Origin: GCA-002727615 sp964442655
GTDB lineage: Bacteria > Pseudomonadota > Alphaproteobacteria > TMED109
Length of the DNA stretch: 60,815 nucleotides
Assembly: GCA_964442655.1 (NCBI GenBank)
Contig: CAYTZM010000010.1
Span: 1-60,815 of the forward strand
Direction of reading: 5' to 3'
Under the pieces are notes generated by a model that saw only the letters and a list, made by a program, of their open reading frames with translations, was not told the DNA's origin and ran no database searches. The position numbers and the translations under genes are program-made. Positions 1 to 9,088 of the stretch are shown one piece after another (position 1 is the stretch's first letter; every line of letters begins with the position of its first letter).

Positions 1-1653
1 AGTTCTCATTATTGACAACTCTTCAGAAATAGGGTTATCAACTTTTATGCAATAAGCTTTTTCCTCACTAAAATTTTTAAAATTATTTTTAGATAAAAAT
101 GAAAATGTAACAGACTCATAAAGGCCATTTTTAATTAACGTATTACGTATAATTCTATTTCTTAACTCTAAAATATTTAAAATAGGTTCTGAATGTTGTA
201 AATCCGGGAGTAGTAATTCTTCTATATTATTATAACCATTTAATCTTATAATTTCTTCTACAATATCTATTTCTGTATCAATATCATTCCTCCATGAAGG
301 CACTACTACTTTAAAATTTTTATTTTCATCATTAACTTTAAAACCTAATTTAATTAAAATATCTTTTTGTTTAGCTCTATCAAGATTTAATCCTCCTATT
401 TGATTGACCTTATCTATATTATAATTTATTTTCTTTTCAACTTTATTTAAAGAGCCAGCTTCAACTATATAACTTACTTCTCCTCCACATAAATTTAAAA
501 CTAATTCAGTCATAATATTTAAACCTTCTATAACATAATCAATATCTACTCCTCTTTCAAAACGATACCTAGCATCTGATATTATATTTAATTTTCTTCC
601 TGAGTTAGAAACATATTTAGGATTAAATAACGCCGATTCTAAAAAAATTTCTGTAGTATCTAAATCGCATGAACTATCTTCTCCTCCTACTACTCCAGCA
701 ATAGAAACTACAGATTTATCATCTGAAATTATTAAAGAATCATCATTTAAATTATATTCTTTTCCGTCTAATGCTTTAATTTTTTCTTTACTTTTAGCCA
801 ACCTTATACATAAGTTTCCTTTTAATTTTTTTGCATCAAAAACATGTAAAGGCCTACCCAAATCAAAAGTTATATAATTTGTTAAATCTACTAAACAAGA
901 TATTGGCCTTAGGCCAATAGAAGACAATCTTTTCTTTAACCACTTGGGACTTTCTTTATTCTTTAACCCTTTAAAATATCTGCCTGTAACATAACTACAA
1001 GCTATTTTATTTTCTTCATTTAAATCTATTTTCCAATCAATAGAAGATTGAAAACTACCTTTAATATTTTTTTTCTTTTTTTCTTTAAGTTTTCCTAAAC
1101 CAATTGCTGCTAGCTCTCTAGCAATACCTATAACACTTGCACAATCTCCTCTATTAGGAGTCAACCCGATTTCAAAAGTCACATCGTTATTATCATGCCA
1201 TTCAGCATAGTTATCACCAACCTTCGCATCAGTAGGCAATTCCAAAATACCAGTACTTTTTCCTTCTAATCCTAATTCTTCACCAGAACATAACATGCCC
1301 TCCCCAACAAACCCACGTATTTCTTTTTTCTTTAAAATTAATCCTGATGAAGGAATACAAGTCCCTATTGGTGCAAATACTACTTTAAGATTTTTTTTAA
1401 CATTTTTAGCGCCACACACAACTTTTACAGATTTCTTTCCATGATTTACCTCACAAATACTTAATCTATCCGCATTAGGGTGTGGCTGCACATTTATAAT
1501 TTCAGATATTATAAAACCTTTTAGTTTGTCAGCAGAATTTTCATATGATTCCACTTCTAATCCTAAATTTGTTAAATTATCAACTATAGTTTTCAAATTT
1601 ATATTTGATTTAAAATCAATATGTTCCTTTAACCAAGATAAAGTAAATTTCAA
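1..1653 (-). CDS. pheT: Phenylalanyl-tRNA synthetase beta subunit, 3' part missing (runs off the left edge)
   Basis: Beta subunit of the cytoplasmic (alphabeta)2 phenylalanine-tRNA ligase; with PheS it charges tRNA-Phe. Reading the reverse strand from 1653 gives 551 open codons to the window edge, about two-thirds of the usual ~800 residues. The start reads MKFTLSWLKEHIDF, typical of PheT, followed by the EMAP-type tRNA-binding OB region (IINVQPHPNADRLSICEV, about residues 50-67) and the B3/B4 domain (LGRPLHVFDAKKL). The catalytic-like core and the FDX-ACB anticodon-binding domain would lie outside the window. The start is TTG, 2 nt after the pheS stop, with GAGGAG eight bases upstream inside the pheS end, so the two are translationally coupled. 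No ATG fits the conserved N-terminus. Confidence 0.95.
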   Translation of the reverse strand, partial: MKFTLSWLKEHIDFKSNINLKTIVDNLTNLGLEVESYENSADKLKGFIISEIINVQPHPNADRLSICEVNHGKKSVKVVCGAKNVKKNLKVVFAPIGTCIPSSGLILKKKEIRGFVGEGMLCSGEELGLEGKSTGILELPTDAKVGDNYAEWHDNNDVTFEIGLTPNRGDCASVIGIARELAAIGLGKLKEKKKKNIKGSFQSSIDWKIDLNEENKIACSYVTGRYFKGLKNKESPKWLKKRLSSIGLRPISCLVDLTNYITFDLGRPLHVFDAKKLKGNLCIRLAKSKEKIKALDGKEYNLNDDSLIISDDKSVVSIAGVVGGEDSSCDLDTTEIFLESALFNPKYVSNSGRKLNIISDARYRFERGVDIDYVIEGLNIMTELVLNLCGGEVSYIVEAGSLNKVEKKINYNIDKVNQIGGLNLDRAKQKDILIKLGFKVNDENKNFKVVVPSWRNDIDTEIDIVEEIIRLNGYNNIEELLLPDLQHSEPILNILELRNRIIRNTLIKNGLYESVTFSFLSKNNFKNFSEEKAYCIKVDNPISEELSIMRT

Positions 1654-1655
1654 CC

Positions 1656-2747
1656 TTATTTCTCCTCGGTTTTAGCTAATATCGAAGAATATACATTATC
1701 CAAATTAAAACCGTAATGTTCTAACCATCTAATATCACCTTCATAAAAGTTTCTTAAGTCTGATATACCATGTTTTAACATTGCAAATCTCTCTACTCCT
1801 AAACCAAAAGCAAAACCCTGCCACTCATTTGGATCCAAATTACAATTAGTTAACACATTAGGATGCACCATCCCACATCCCATAACTTCTAACCAACTAG
1901 AACCTTCGCCTATAAAAATATTATTATCTTTCTTATTATAACCAATATCTACTTCTGCAGAAGGTTCAGTAAAAGGAAAATAAGAAGGTCTAAACCTTAC
2001 CGGTAAATTATGAACGCCAAAAAATTTTTCACAAAATACTTTAATTAAACCTTTTAAATGTGCCATATTAATTTTTTTATCTATAACTAACCCTTCGACT
2101 TGATGAAACATTGGAGAATGAGTTGAATCATCATCACATCTAAATGTACGTCCAGGAGCAATAATTCTAATTGGAGGCCTAGAATTTATCATTGTTCTGA
2201 TTTGAACTGGAGATGTATGTGTGCGAAGCAGTTTTCTTTCTCCATCTTTATCACTTTTAATATAAAATGTATCATGATCCTGTCTTGCTGGATGTTCCTC
2301 TGGAAGATTTAATGCAGTAAAATTATTAAATTCATTTTCTATATCTGGGCCAGTAGCTACTGAAAAACCATAATCAGAAAATATTGAAATTATTAAATCT
2401 ATAGTACCACTAATAGGGTGAATTTTACCTTCGTCTTCATATGTACCTTTCCGAACAGGCAAAGTAATATCTAAACGCTCTGTATCAATCTTAGATTCTA
2501 TTTCAAGAGACTTAATTTCTCTAAACTTTAGTTCAAATGCATTAGAAATATTTTCTCTTAATATATTATACTTTCTTCCTAAATCTTTTTTATCCTCTAT
2601 ACTTAAGTTTCCTAAAGACTTCATTAATAATGATATACGTCCTTTTTTACCTAATTCGTTTACTTTTAAAACCTGCAAATCAATATTATTACTAATCTGA
2701 GAAATTTTGTTTAATATTTCTTTTTCTAAATCTATTTCTTTTGACAT
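1656..2747 (-). CDS. pheS: Phenylalanyl-tRNA synthetase alpha subunit
   Basis: Catalytic subunit of the class II Phe-tRNA ligase: it activates phenylalanine with ATP and transfers it to the 2'-OH of tRNA-Phe. The 363 residues match the family length. The N-terminal ~90 residues are the charged coiled coil that binds tRNA. Class II motif 2 is visible as FRCDDDSTHSPMFHQVEG (about residue 200), with the phenylalanine-pocket region at FTEPSAEVD and GCGMVHPNVL, and motif 3 as FGLGVERFAML near the C-terminus. It is followed after 2 nt by pheT. A candidate promoter lies in the 96-bp gap towards rplT, so pheST may be partly independent of the infC operon. Confidence 0.97.
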   Translation of the reverse strand: MSKEIDLEKEILNKISQISNNIDLQVLKVNELGKKGRISLLMKSLGNLSIEDKKDLGRKYNILRENISNAFELKFREIKSLEIESKIDTERLDITLPVRKGTYEDEGKIHPISGTIDLIISIFSDYGFSVATGPDIENEFNNFTALNLPEEHPARQDHDTFYIKSDKDGERKLLRTHTSPVQIRTMINSRPPIRIIAPGRTFRCDDDSTHSPMFHQVEGLVIDKKINMAHLKGLIKVFCEKFFGVHNLPVRFRPSYFPFTEPSAEVDIGYNKKDNNIFIGEGSSWLEVMGCGMVHPNVLTNCNLDPNEWQGFAFGLGVERFAMLKHGISDLRNFYEGDIRWLEHYGFNLDNVYSSILAKTEEK

Positions 2748-2795
2748 TTTATCCTGCTTTTTAATATCAAATTGACCCTAGATACGCATACCTAT

Positions 2796-2824
2796 AGTAT
2801 AAAGTATATAATTAAAAAATGTAA
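2796..2824 (-). promoter_or_regulatory. Candidate sigma70-type promoter for pheST
   Basis: On the reverse strand the pheS upstream gap contains TTACAT (2819-2824), a 17-bp spacer and TATACT (2796-2801), a good match to -35/-10 spacing, about 50 bp before the pheS ATG. This is inference from consensus only: A+T-rich DNA produces such matches by chance, and no attenuator hairpin was found. Confidence 0.4.
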
Positions 2825-2843
2825 TATACTTAAAAAATACTTT

Positions 2844-3197
2844 TTATTTATGATTTTTTACTTTCTCAACCAAAGCTTTGAATGATTCTGGTTCTCTTAC
2901 AGCTAAATCAGCTAATATCTTTCTATTAATATCTAAACCACTAATATTTAATTTATTAATAAAAATAGAATAATTCATTCCTAAGTCTCTTACAGCAGCA
3001 TTAATTCTTTGTATCCACAAACCTCTAAAACTACGTTTTTTTACTTTCCTATCCCTATAAGCATATTGTCCACTTTTTTCAACACGTTGTATTGCTGCTC
3101 GAAAAGTATTTTTTTGTCTACCTCTTGAACCTTTAGCAGCTTTTATTACCTTTAAATGTCTACTATGCGCTGTTACTCCCCGTTTTACTCGCGACAT
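2844..3197 (-). CDS. rplT: 50S ribosomal protein L20
   Basis: Ribosomal protein L20 binds 23S rRNA early in 50S assembly. The 117 residues are the standard length. The basic N-terminus (MSRVKRGVTAHSRHLKVIKA) and the globular end with WIQRINAAVRDLGMNYS are family hallmarks. It lies 32 nt after rpmI in the conserved infC-rpmI-rplT order. In E. coli L20 represses its own operon by binding the rpmI leader; no equivalent structure is recognisable here by eye. The next gene, pheS, is 96 bp away. Confidence 0.97.
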   Translation of the reverse strand: MSRVKRGVTAHSRHLKVIKAAKGSRGRQKNTFRAAIQRVEKSGQYAYRDRKVKKRSFRGLWIQRINAAVRDLGMNYSIFINKLNISGLDINRKILADLAVREPESFKALVEKVKNHK

Positions 3198-3229
3198 AAT
3201 ATTACCTTCTCTTTCCCTATTTTTATAAT

Positions 3230-3433
3230 CTACAAACTATTTCTTAAAAAATTATTTTTAACAATTTTAGAATCTGCATCTGACATAACTGTTGACCCTC
3301 TCGCATTTCTAATAAATTTTGAAGAACGTTTAATCATGCCATGTCTTTTACCAGCCTGATTCATTTTTACTCTTCCAGAACTAGTTAAACTAAATCTTTT
3401 TTTAGCTCCACTTTTGGTTTTTATTTTTGGCAT
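3230..3433 (-). CDS. rpmI: 50S ribosomal protein L35
   Basis: Small basic protein of the large ribosomal subunit, 67 residues. The start is placed at the ATG giving MPKIKTKSGAKKRFSLTSSG, the invariant L35 N-terminus; the frame is open five codons further up (MRVLH), but that would add residues not seen in the family. The motif RHGMIKRS is also typical. It sits between infC and rplT, probably on one transcript. Confidence 0.96.
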   Translation of the reverse strand: MPKIKTKSGAKKRFSLTSSGRVKMNQAGKRHGMIKRSSKFIRNARGSTVMSDADSKIVKNNFLRNSL

Positions 3434-3521
3434 ATGTAAAACCCTCAATATTTCTATAATCTATAAAAAAATTATTAAAATACACTCTTTAACAGAATAA
3501 GCATTCTTTTGTCTATAAAAA

Positions 3522-4076
3522 TCATTTTTTTTCAGAGGTATTCGGAGAAAAGATTTGAACCATTTGTCTGCCTTCCAATTTAGGAAGTTGTTCTATTTTT
3601 ACTGTCTCATCTAAATCCTCTCTAATTCTTTCTAATACTTTTACACCTAAATTCTGATGAGACATTTCTCTTCCTCTAAATCTCATAGTCACTTTCACTT
3701 TATCTCCTGCACTAATAAATTTTCTTACACTTTTTAACTTAATTTCATAATCATTATCATCGATATTAGGTCTAAATTTTATTTCTTTAACTTCTATAGT
3801 TTTTTGTTTTTTCCTTGCTTCCGCCGCCTTCTTTTGCGTTACATATTTAAATTTACCATATTCAATAATCTTACATACTGGAGGCTTAGCATTTGGTGAA
3901 ACTTCAACCAAATCTAATTCTGCTTGATCAGCTATTTTTAGTCCCTCTTCTAAAGAGACTATTCCTAACATTTTTCCTTCTTGATTAATAACTCTTATAG
4001 ATTTTGCTTCTATTTCTTCATTTATTCTGTAAGCTTCCTCTATATTAGATTGAGACTTAAGTGGTCTTTTAGATAT
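3522..4076 (-). CDS. infC: Translation initiation factor IF-3, apparently with an AUA start codon
   Basis: IF-3 binds the 30S subunit, prevents premature 50S joining and discriminates against non-AUG start codons. The first ATG (3971) would give 149 residues beginning MLGIVSLEEG, cutting off much of the conserved N-domain. Upstream in the same frame, codons back to an in-frame TGA at 4080-4082 read ISKRPLKSQ...EAYRINEEIEAKSIRVINQEG, a typical IF-3 N-domain. This stretch has no ATG, GTG or TTG. The first plausible codon is ATA at 4074-4076, eight bases after AGGAG (4085-4089), giving 184 residues, the normal length. Rare starts (AUU in E. coli) on infC allow IF-3 to repress its own synthesis; the same is inferred here. 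Confidence 0.85.
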   Translation of the reverse strand: MSKRPLKSQSNIEEAYRINEEIEAKSIRVINQEGKMLGIVSLEEGLKIADQAELDLVEVSPNAKPPVCKIIEYGKFKYVTQKKAAEARKKQKTIEVKEIKFRPNIDDNDYEIKLKSVRKFISAGDKVKVTMRFRGREMSHQNLGVKVLERIREDLDETVKIEQLPKLEGRQMVQIFSPNTSEKK

Positions 4077-4084
4077 TCTTCATA

Positions 4085-4089
4085 CTCCT
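4085..4089 (-). promoter_or_regulatory. Shine-Dalgarno sequence that fixes the infC AUA start
   Basis: AGGAG on the reverse strand lies 8 nt before ATA (4074-4076) but only 1 nt before an out-of-frame ATG that opens a four-codon ORF (ATG AAG AAT ATC, stop). The spacing favours initiation at ATA. Seen directly; the functional reading is inference. Confidence 0.6.
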
Positions 4090-4165
4090 AATTTTTTTAA
4101 AATACTTTATAGCCGTTGAAAATTACATATTTATTAAAAAAACACAAATAAGAAATAAAAAAAAT

Positions 4166-5113
4166 TTATAATACTGAAATTAATATATTCATTACATCAT
4201 TAATTTGAATAGAATTAATATTATCTTCTTTAATTATTTCAACTCTTTTTCCTATAGGTGCACACAAATTTGGATCAGAGTCAAACCCAAATAAAACTAT
4301 AGTCATTATTCCACTAGATGCTATTAAATGCATTGGCCCTGTATCATTTCCAACAGCAAATTTGGCTTTATCACTTAAATATGCAATATCTTGAAAATTT
4401 GTTTTACCTGCATAATTTAATGGTTTTAATAAAATTTTATTATCCACCATTTTTATTATACTATCTACATATCGTTTTTCATTTTTTGATCCTAACAATA
4501 AAGACTTAATTCCTAATTTAGATAATGCTTGTATTAATTGAGCAAAAGAGTTTTTTTTCCATCTTTTATTAATTCTATGAGGAGAAGAACCAGGCACAAT
4601 AATTGCAAAGTCTTTATCAATCAATAATTTTTTATTTTCATAATTTTTTGATAACCATTTCCAATCAGGAATTTTATCATATTTTATTCCACATAATTTT
4701 AATTGATCTTTATGTCTATCAAAAGTATGCATAAATTTCCTTTTAGGGTTTGAATGTCTGTATTTGGATCCATAAGCTATGCCAGACCACACAACTTTCC
4801 TTAAAAAAAAGAATAAATAAAAATAAATATTTGAACGATAAGAAGTCTGCAAATCATAAACTTTTTTAAATTTATATTTTAAAAATATATTTTTTAACCT
4901 ATGCCAGCCTTTTATATCATTCCATTTAGGTTTTATATCTACAATAACTTTATCTATCCAAGGACAAGCCTCTAAAATATCTGCATAAGTATCTAAGGTT
5001 AAACATATAATACAATCATATTTATGATTTTTGCGAATAGCTTGCATTGCCGAACCTGATAATATTATATCTCCTAAGGCCCCATGTTTAATTATTAAAA
5101 TATTATTTTTCAT
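4166..5113 (-). CDS. Glycosyltransferase family 9 (heptosyltransferase-like)
   Basis: GT9 enzymes transfer heptose from ADP-heptose to the LPS inner core at the cytoplasmic face of the inner membrane. The 315-residue protein has the family N-terminus with the GALGD nucleotide-sugar loop (ILIIKHGALGDIILS) and the C-terminal donor-binding motif GNDTGPMHLIA (about residues 255-265). It overlaps the end of the upstream glycosyltransferase by 11 bp, so both are co-translated and probably act on the same glycan. Acceptor and exact sugar cannot be told from sequence; WaaC/WaaF-like or a divergent paralogue are both possible. Confidence 0.82.
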   Translation of the reverse strand: MKNNILIIKHGALGDIILSGSAMQAIRKNHKYDCIICLTLDTYADILEACPWIDKVIVDIKPKWNDIKGWHRLKNIFLKYKFKKVYDLQTSYRSNIYFYLFFFLRKVVWSGIAYGSKYRHSNPKRKFMHTFDRHKDQLKLCGIKYDKIPDWKWLSKNYENKKLLIDKDFAIIVPGSSPHRINKRWKKNSFAQLIQALSKLGIKSLLLGSKNEKRYVDSIIKMVDNKILLKPLNYAGKTNFQDIAYLSDKAKFAVGNDTGPMHLIASSGIMTIVLFGFDSDPNLCAPIGKRVEIIKEDNINSIQINDVMNILISVL

Positions 5114-6263
5114 CAGGTACCAACTTAGATAAAATATCTTTATAAACCTTAATAGTTCTTAAAGACATAAACTTATTATTAAAATTTTTTTTTATTCTTT
5201 CTACAGAATTTATTGCCATTATATTTCTATCTTCTAAGCTAATATTTAAAGCATAATCTATTTTCTTAGCTAGAGCTGAACTATTATTTGCTTCAAAAAG
5301 CCATCCAGTAACTCCATCAACAATAATCTCCGACGCTCCTCCATGATCAGCGGCTATAGTTAATCTTCCCATAGCTTGTGCCTCAGCAATTACTCTTCCA
5401 AATGCTTCTGGATCAGTTGAAGCTGAAATAACTATATCTGATAATTTATATATAGCAGACATATCTATTTGATTTTCTACTATTCTAAATTTGTCTGAAA
5501 GTTCATATTTATTAATTAAATTATGTAATTCTGCAACATATTTTGTTCTACCCTGACTATCTCCTACAAAAATACATAATAAATCTTTTCTTTTTAATTC
5601 TGCGATAGCTTTTATTAATAAAATATGACCTTTCCACCTAGTTATTCTTCCTGGCAATAATATTACATAAGAATTATCCATAATATTAAATTTATTAGTA
5701 AAATAAATTAGCCTTTCGTTAGAAACATTTTCTGAATTAAAAACAGAAATATCTATTCCTCTTGGAATAGTCTCAACTCTATCTTCATCAACATTATAAT
5801 TACTAATTATATGATTCTTAATAAAAGCACTTATAGCTATTACCTTATCTCCTCTAACCATAATACTATTATATATTTTTTTAATTCTATTATTAATGCC
5901 ATAAGTTCCATGAAAAGTTGTAATAAAAGGAATATTCATTTTTTTTGCAGCAAAATATGCGCTCCATGCAGGAGCCCTACTCCTAGTATGTATAATATCT
6001 ATCTTATAATCTTTTATAATCTTTATAATTTTATATATATTTTTGAACATTACTATAGGATTTTTACTAGCTACGTTCATTTTAAATAAAATGCCTCCTG
6101 CTCTTACTATTTCCCTTTCTCTCCTACCTCCTTTTGTTAGTACATATGAATTAAAATTATTGTTTATTAAAGACAACGAAATTTCTATTGCCCCAGATAC
6201 CAATCCTCCACTATTTAAATGAGGCAAAACTTGAAGTACTGAATATTTTTTGATATCTGACAT
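5103..6263 (-). CDS. Glycosyltransferase family 4 (GT-B fold)
   Basis: Retaining GT-B glycosyltransferase, 386 residues, probably building LPS core or O-glycan from nucleotide sugars. The N-domain opens VLQVLPHLNSGGLVSGA, a typical glycine-rich acceptor loop. The C-domain has LLPGRITRWKGH (about 205) and the EX7E motif in EAFGRVIAEAQAMG (about 285-298), followed by ADHGGASEIIVDGVTGWL. First of a two-gene unit with the GT9 gene. Transcribed divergently from the hydrolase at 6318, with a 54-bp shared promoter space. Confidence 0.85.
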   Translation of the reverse strand: MSDIKKYSVLQVLPHLNSGGLVSGAIEISLSLINNNFNSYVLTKGGRREREIVRAGGILFKMNVASKNPIVMFKNIYKIIKIIKDYKIDIIHTRSRAPAWSAYFAAKKMNIPFITTFHGTYGINNRIKKIYNSIMVRGDKVIAISAFIKNHIISNYNVDEDRVETIPRGIDISVFNSENVSNERLIYFTNKFNIMDNSYVILLPGRITRWKGHILLIKAIAELKRKDLLCIFVGDSQGRTKYVAELHNLINKYELSDKFRIVENQIDMSAIYKLSDIVISASTDPEAFGRVIAEAQAMGRLTIAADHGGASEIIVDGVTGWLFEANNSSALAKKIDYALNISLEDRNIMAINSVERIKKNFNNKFMSLRTIKVYKDILSKLVPDEK

Positions 6264-6317
6264 ACAATTAACTTTCTATAACTTTAGTAAAAATATTTTA
6301 ATTACAGAATTACATTA

Positions 6318-7076
6318 ATGCATAAAATTTTATATACAAAACATAAAAGAAAAATTGCTTATAAACATTATACTGGAAAATCCTCAATAGGTTTTATATT
6401 TCTTTCCGGCTTTAATTCAGATATGAACGGAAGTAAAGCTAAATACATATTTGATTGGTGTATAAAAAATAAAATTGAATGTACATTATTTGATTACTCA
6501 GGACACGGCAAATCATCTGGAAATTTTAAAAATTGTGATATATCCTCATGGATAGATGATGCTACAGATATATTGAATGAAGTTACCTTAAACCAACAAA
6601 TTATAATAGGCTCAAGCATGGGAGGTTGGTTAGCCATTAAACTAGCTTTATTATATCCATTTAAGATTAAAGGGATAATTACTATAGCAGCAGCTCCTGA
6701 TTTTACTAAGACCTTATGGGAAAAAGAATTAAGTTTAAAACAAAAAAACCTTATAACTAAAAAAGGCTTCATAACTATACCTTCTCCTTACAATTCAAAT
6801 GGATATGTCATTACAAAAAATCTTATAATATCAGGAAGAAAAAATTTTATTTTAAAAAAATCAAATTTAAAATTAGAATGTCCAATTAGATTAATACATG
6901 GAGAAAACGATAAAGAAGTAAATTGGATAAACAGTTTAAATATTTTAAAAAAAATAGCAAAAACTGATGCTGAATTAACTATTATAAAAAATGGTGACCA
7001 TAGGTTATCTAGTGAAAATAATTTAAAAAAACTAGCTGAAATTTCTTATAATTTATTCAAAAATCTGGAAACATAA
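6318..7076 (+). CDS. Alpha/beta hydrolase (ABHD10/thioesterase-like)
   Basis: 252-residue alpha/beta-fold serine hydrolase. The nucleophile elbow GSSMGG places Ser100 as catalytic; Asp in HGENDKEVNW (about 198) and His in NGDHRLS (about 227) complete the triad. An oxyanion-type GFNSDMNGSKA segment follows strand 3. There is no signal peptide, so it is cytosolic. The closest family I recall is the ABHD10-like acyl-thioesterase/depalmitoylase group common in alphaproteobacteria; substrate unknown. Its last 20 bp overlap the convergent reductase gene. Confidence 0.75.
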   Translation: MHKILYTKHKRKIAYKHYTGKSSIGFIFLSGFNSDMNGSKAKYIFDWCIKNKIECTLFDYSGHGKSSGNFKNCDISSWIDDATDILNEVTLNQQIIIGSSMGGWLAIKLALLYPFKIKGIITIAAAPDFTKTLWEKELSLKQKNLITKKGFITIPSPYNSNGYVITKNLIISGRKNFILKKSNLKLECPIRLIHGENDKEVNWINSLNILKKIAKTDAELTIIKNGDHRLSSENNLKKLAEISYNLFKNLET

Positions 7077-7929
7077 TTTTATAAATATTTAAAAGACCTT
7101 CTTTATACGTTGGAAACTTCAAAGATCCATATCTTTCCTTTAAAAGACTATTATTGATTTTTCTATTATTATTCCAATATCTTTTTATTGAAGATTGCAA
7201 ACTATTATTAATTTCATCATAATTTTCAACTTTAGGTAATTTGATATTTAACAATTTGCTAGCATATAAAACCATATCTAATTGTGAAGAAGGCAGGTCA
7301 TCTGAAAGATTTACAACACCACTATTTCTTGATGATAAAACAGCAGCAACAAGTGTTTTTGCAATATCTTCTTCATGAATACGATTAAAAAAATGATTCT
7401 TTTTATAAATTGGTCGAATGTTTTTGGATATAATTTGCCTAAATATATTCCTATCAAATCCGTAGATACCTGAAATACGAAATATCTCAATTATGAAATT
7501 TTTTTCAGATTGTAATGCTAAAACATCCTGCTCTGCTTTTAATCTACAAAACTCAATTTTATCTTGAGGATTTAATTTACTATTCTCATCTACTACTTTC
7601 CCATAATGGTTTCCATAAACAGCCGTACTAGACAAATAACCAATCCATTTAATATTTGACTTAATAATATCTACTGAATAATTCCTAATGATAGGGCAGC
7701 CATTTAAATCTGGGGGAGCAGTAATAATTAAAACATCCGCATTTTGTATACTTTTTATAACATCCTTCTTACTATATACTTTTACTCCCAGACGAGATAA
7801 ATATTCTCTTCTAATTTTGTTATCGGTTACTCCTGATACAATAAAATCTTTATTTGTCAAATATCTACATAATACTATAGATATATTTCCTAATCCTAAT
7901 ATTGAAATATGTTTTTTTTTTAAATTCAT
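7057..7929 (-). CDS. NAD(P)-binding epimerase/reductase, YeeZ-like
   Basis: 290-residue extended-SDR-like Rossmann protein. The dinucleotide loop is ISILGLGNISIVLCRYL at residues 9-25, and GYLSSTAVYGNHYG (about 92-105) is the Ser/Tyr region of SDR epimerases of the YeeZ type. The 3' end overlaps the convergent hydrolase by 20 bp, and queG is 7 bp upstream on the same strand, so it is probably co-transcribed with queG. Substrate unknown. Confidence 0.7.
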   Translation of the reverse strand: MNLKKKHISILGLGNISIVLCRYLTNKDFIVSGVTDNKIRREYLSRLGVKVYSKKDVIKSIQNADVLIITAPPDLNGCPIIRNYSVDIIKSNIKWIGYLSSTAVYGNHYGKVVDENSKLNPQDKIEFCRLKAEQDVLALQSEKNFIIEIFRISGIYGFDRNIFRQIISKNIRPIYKKNHFFNRIHEEDIAKTLVAAVLSSRNSGVVNLSDDLPSSQLDMVLYASKLLNIKLPKVENYDEINNSLQSSIKRYWNNNRKINNSLLKERYGSLKFPTYKEGLLNIYKIMFPDF

Positions 7930-7936
7930 TTTAAAT

Positions 7937-9073
7937 TCAAATAATATCCATTTCTGATTGTTTCCACTCAGATATTAATTCTTTATTTTTTAAAAAATTT
8001 ATCCTTTTATTTTTTTCTATAAAAAAACTATTTTTACTTATTTGACTCAACGCCCAAATAGATGCCAATTGAACTAAAATAGAATTGTCATCCAATAAAT
8101 TAATTATACTTGGCAATAAACTTTTTAATTTAGAATTTCCTATAGCTATTAAAACATTTCTAATAAATCTATCTCTACCAATCCTTTTTATTGGAGAACC
8201 TGAAAAAAATATTCTAAATTCTGCATCAGTTAATTTAACCAATTCTTTTAAGCTTGGATTTATTAATTCTTTCCTTTCCTTAAAATTAATATTTTTAGTA
8301 ATTTTTGCAAATTTATTCCAAGGACAAATAGCTAAGCAATCATCACAACCATAAATACGATTCCCAATTAAACTTCTATATTCTCTAGGTATATTTCCTT
8401 TATACTCAATTGTTAAATAGGATATACATCTTCTGGCATCTAATTTGTACGGACCAATAAAAGCATTAGTAGGACATATATCTATACATTTAGAACATGA
8501 GCCACATAAATTAGTGTTTTTATACTTTTCAATAAAATCTATTTTCAAATCTGTTAATACAACACCTAAAAATAACCAATTTCCATAATTATCATTAATT
8601 AAATTCGTATGTTTCCCAATCCAGCCTATCCCTGCCTGTTCGGCCAAAGGTTTTTCCATTATAGGAGCAGTATCTACAAACACTTTAACACTAGCTTGTG
8701 TTTTAGACACAAACCAAGAAGAAAAATTTTTTAATCTTCCTTTCATCCATTTATGATAATCTTTATTTCTAGCATAAACACTTATATTACCAATATGTGT
8801 TTTGCATAAAGAATCTAAAGGGCTATTTTTAGGACCATAATTCGAAGCAAAAATTATAGCAGTTTTAGCTGATCTCCATAATTTCTTTGGGCTAGACCTT
8901 CTATCAATAGAATTTTCTAGCCATTCCATATTACCGTGTCTTCCCTCTGAAACAAATCTTTGTAATTTTTTTTTAATTGACTTATCCAAAAATTCTGATG
9001 AAGAAAACCCTACAATATCAAAATTTAATTCCCGTGCTTTAACTTCTATTTCTTTTGAAAAATGATTATTCAT
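7937..9073 (-). CDS. queG: Epoxyqueuosine reductase
   Basis: Cobalamin- and iron-sulfur-dependent enzyme that reduces epoxyqueuosine to queuosine in tRNA (last step of Q34 synthesis). The 378 residues contain the QueG signature DTAPIMEKPLAEQAGIGWIG, the ferredoxin-type motifs CGSCSKCIDICP (about 190) and CDDCLAICPWN (about 243), and a C-terminal HEAT-like tail with RDRFIRNVLIAIGNS. All cluster cysteines are present. It implies that the organism makes or salvages queuosine precursor and has access to cobalamin. Confidence 0.93.
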   Translation of the reverse strand: MNNHFSKEIEVKARELNFDIVGFSSSEFLDKSIKKKLQRFVSEGRHGNMEWLENSIDRRSSPKKLWRSAKTAIIFASNYGPKNSPLDSLCKTHIGNISVYARNKDYHKWMKGRLKNFSSWFVSKTQASVKVFVDTAPIMEKPLAEQAGIGWIGKHTNLINDNYGNWLFLGVVLTDLKIDFIEKYKNTNLCGSCSKCIDICPTNAFIGPYKLDARRCISYLTIEYKGNIPREYRSLIGNRIYGCDDCLAICPWNKFAKITKNINFKERKELINPSLKELVKLTDAEFRIFFSGSPIKRIGRDRFIRNVLIAIGNSKLKSLLPSIINLLDDNSILVQLASIWALSQISKNSFFIEKNKRINFLKNKELISEWKQSEMDII

Positions 9074-9088
9074 TAATACTATAATTTA

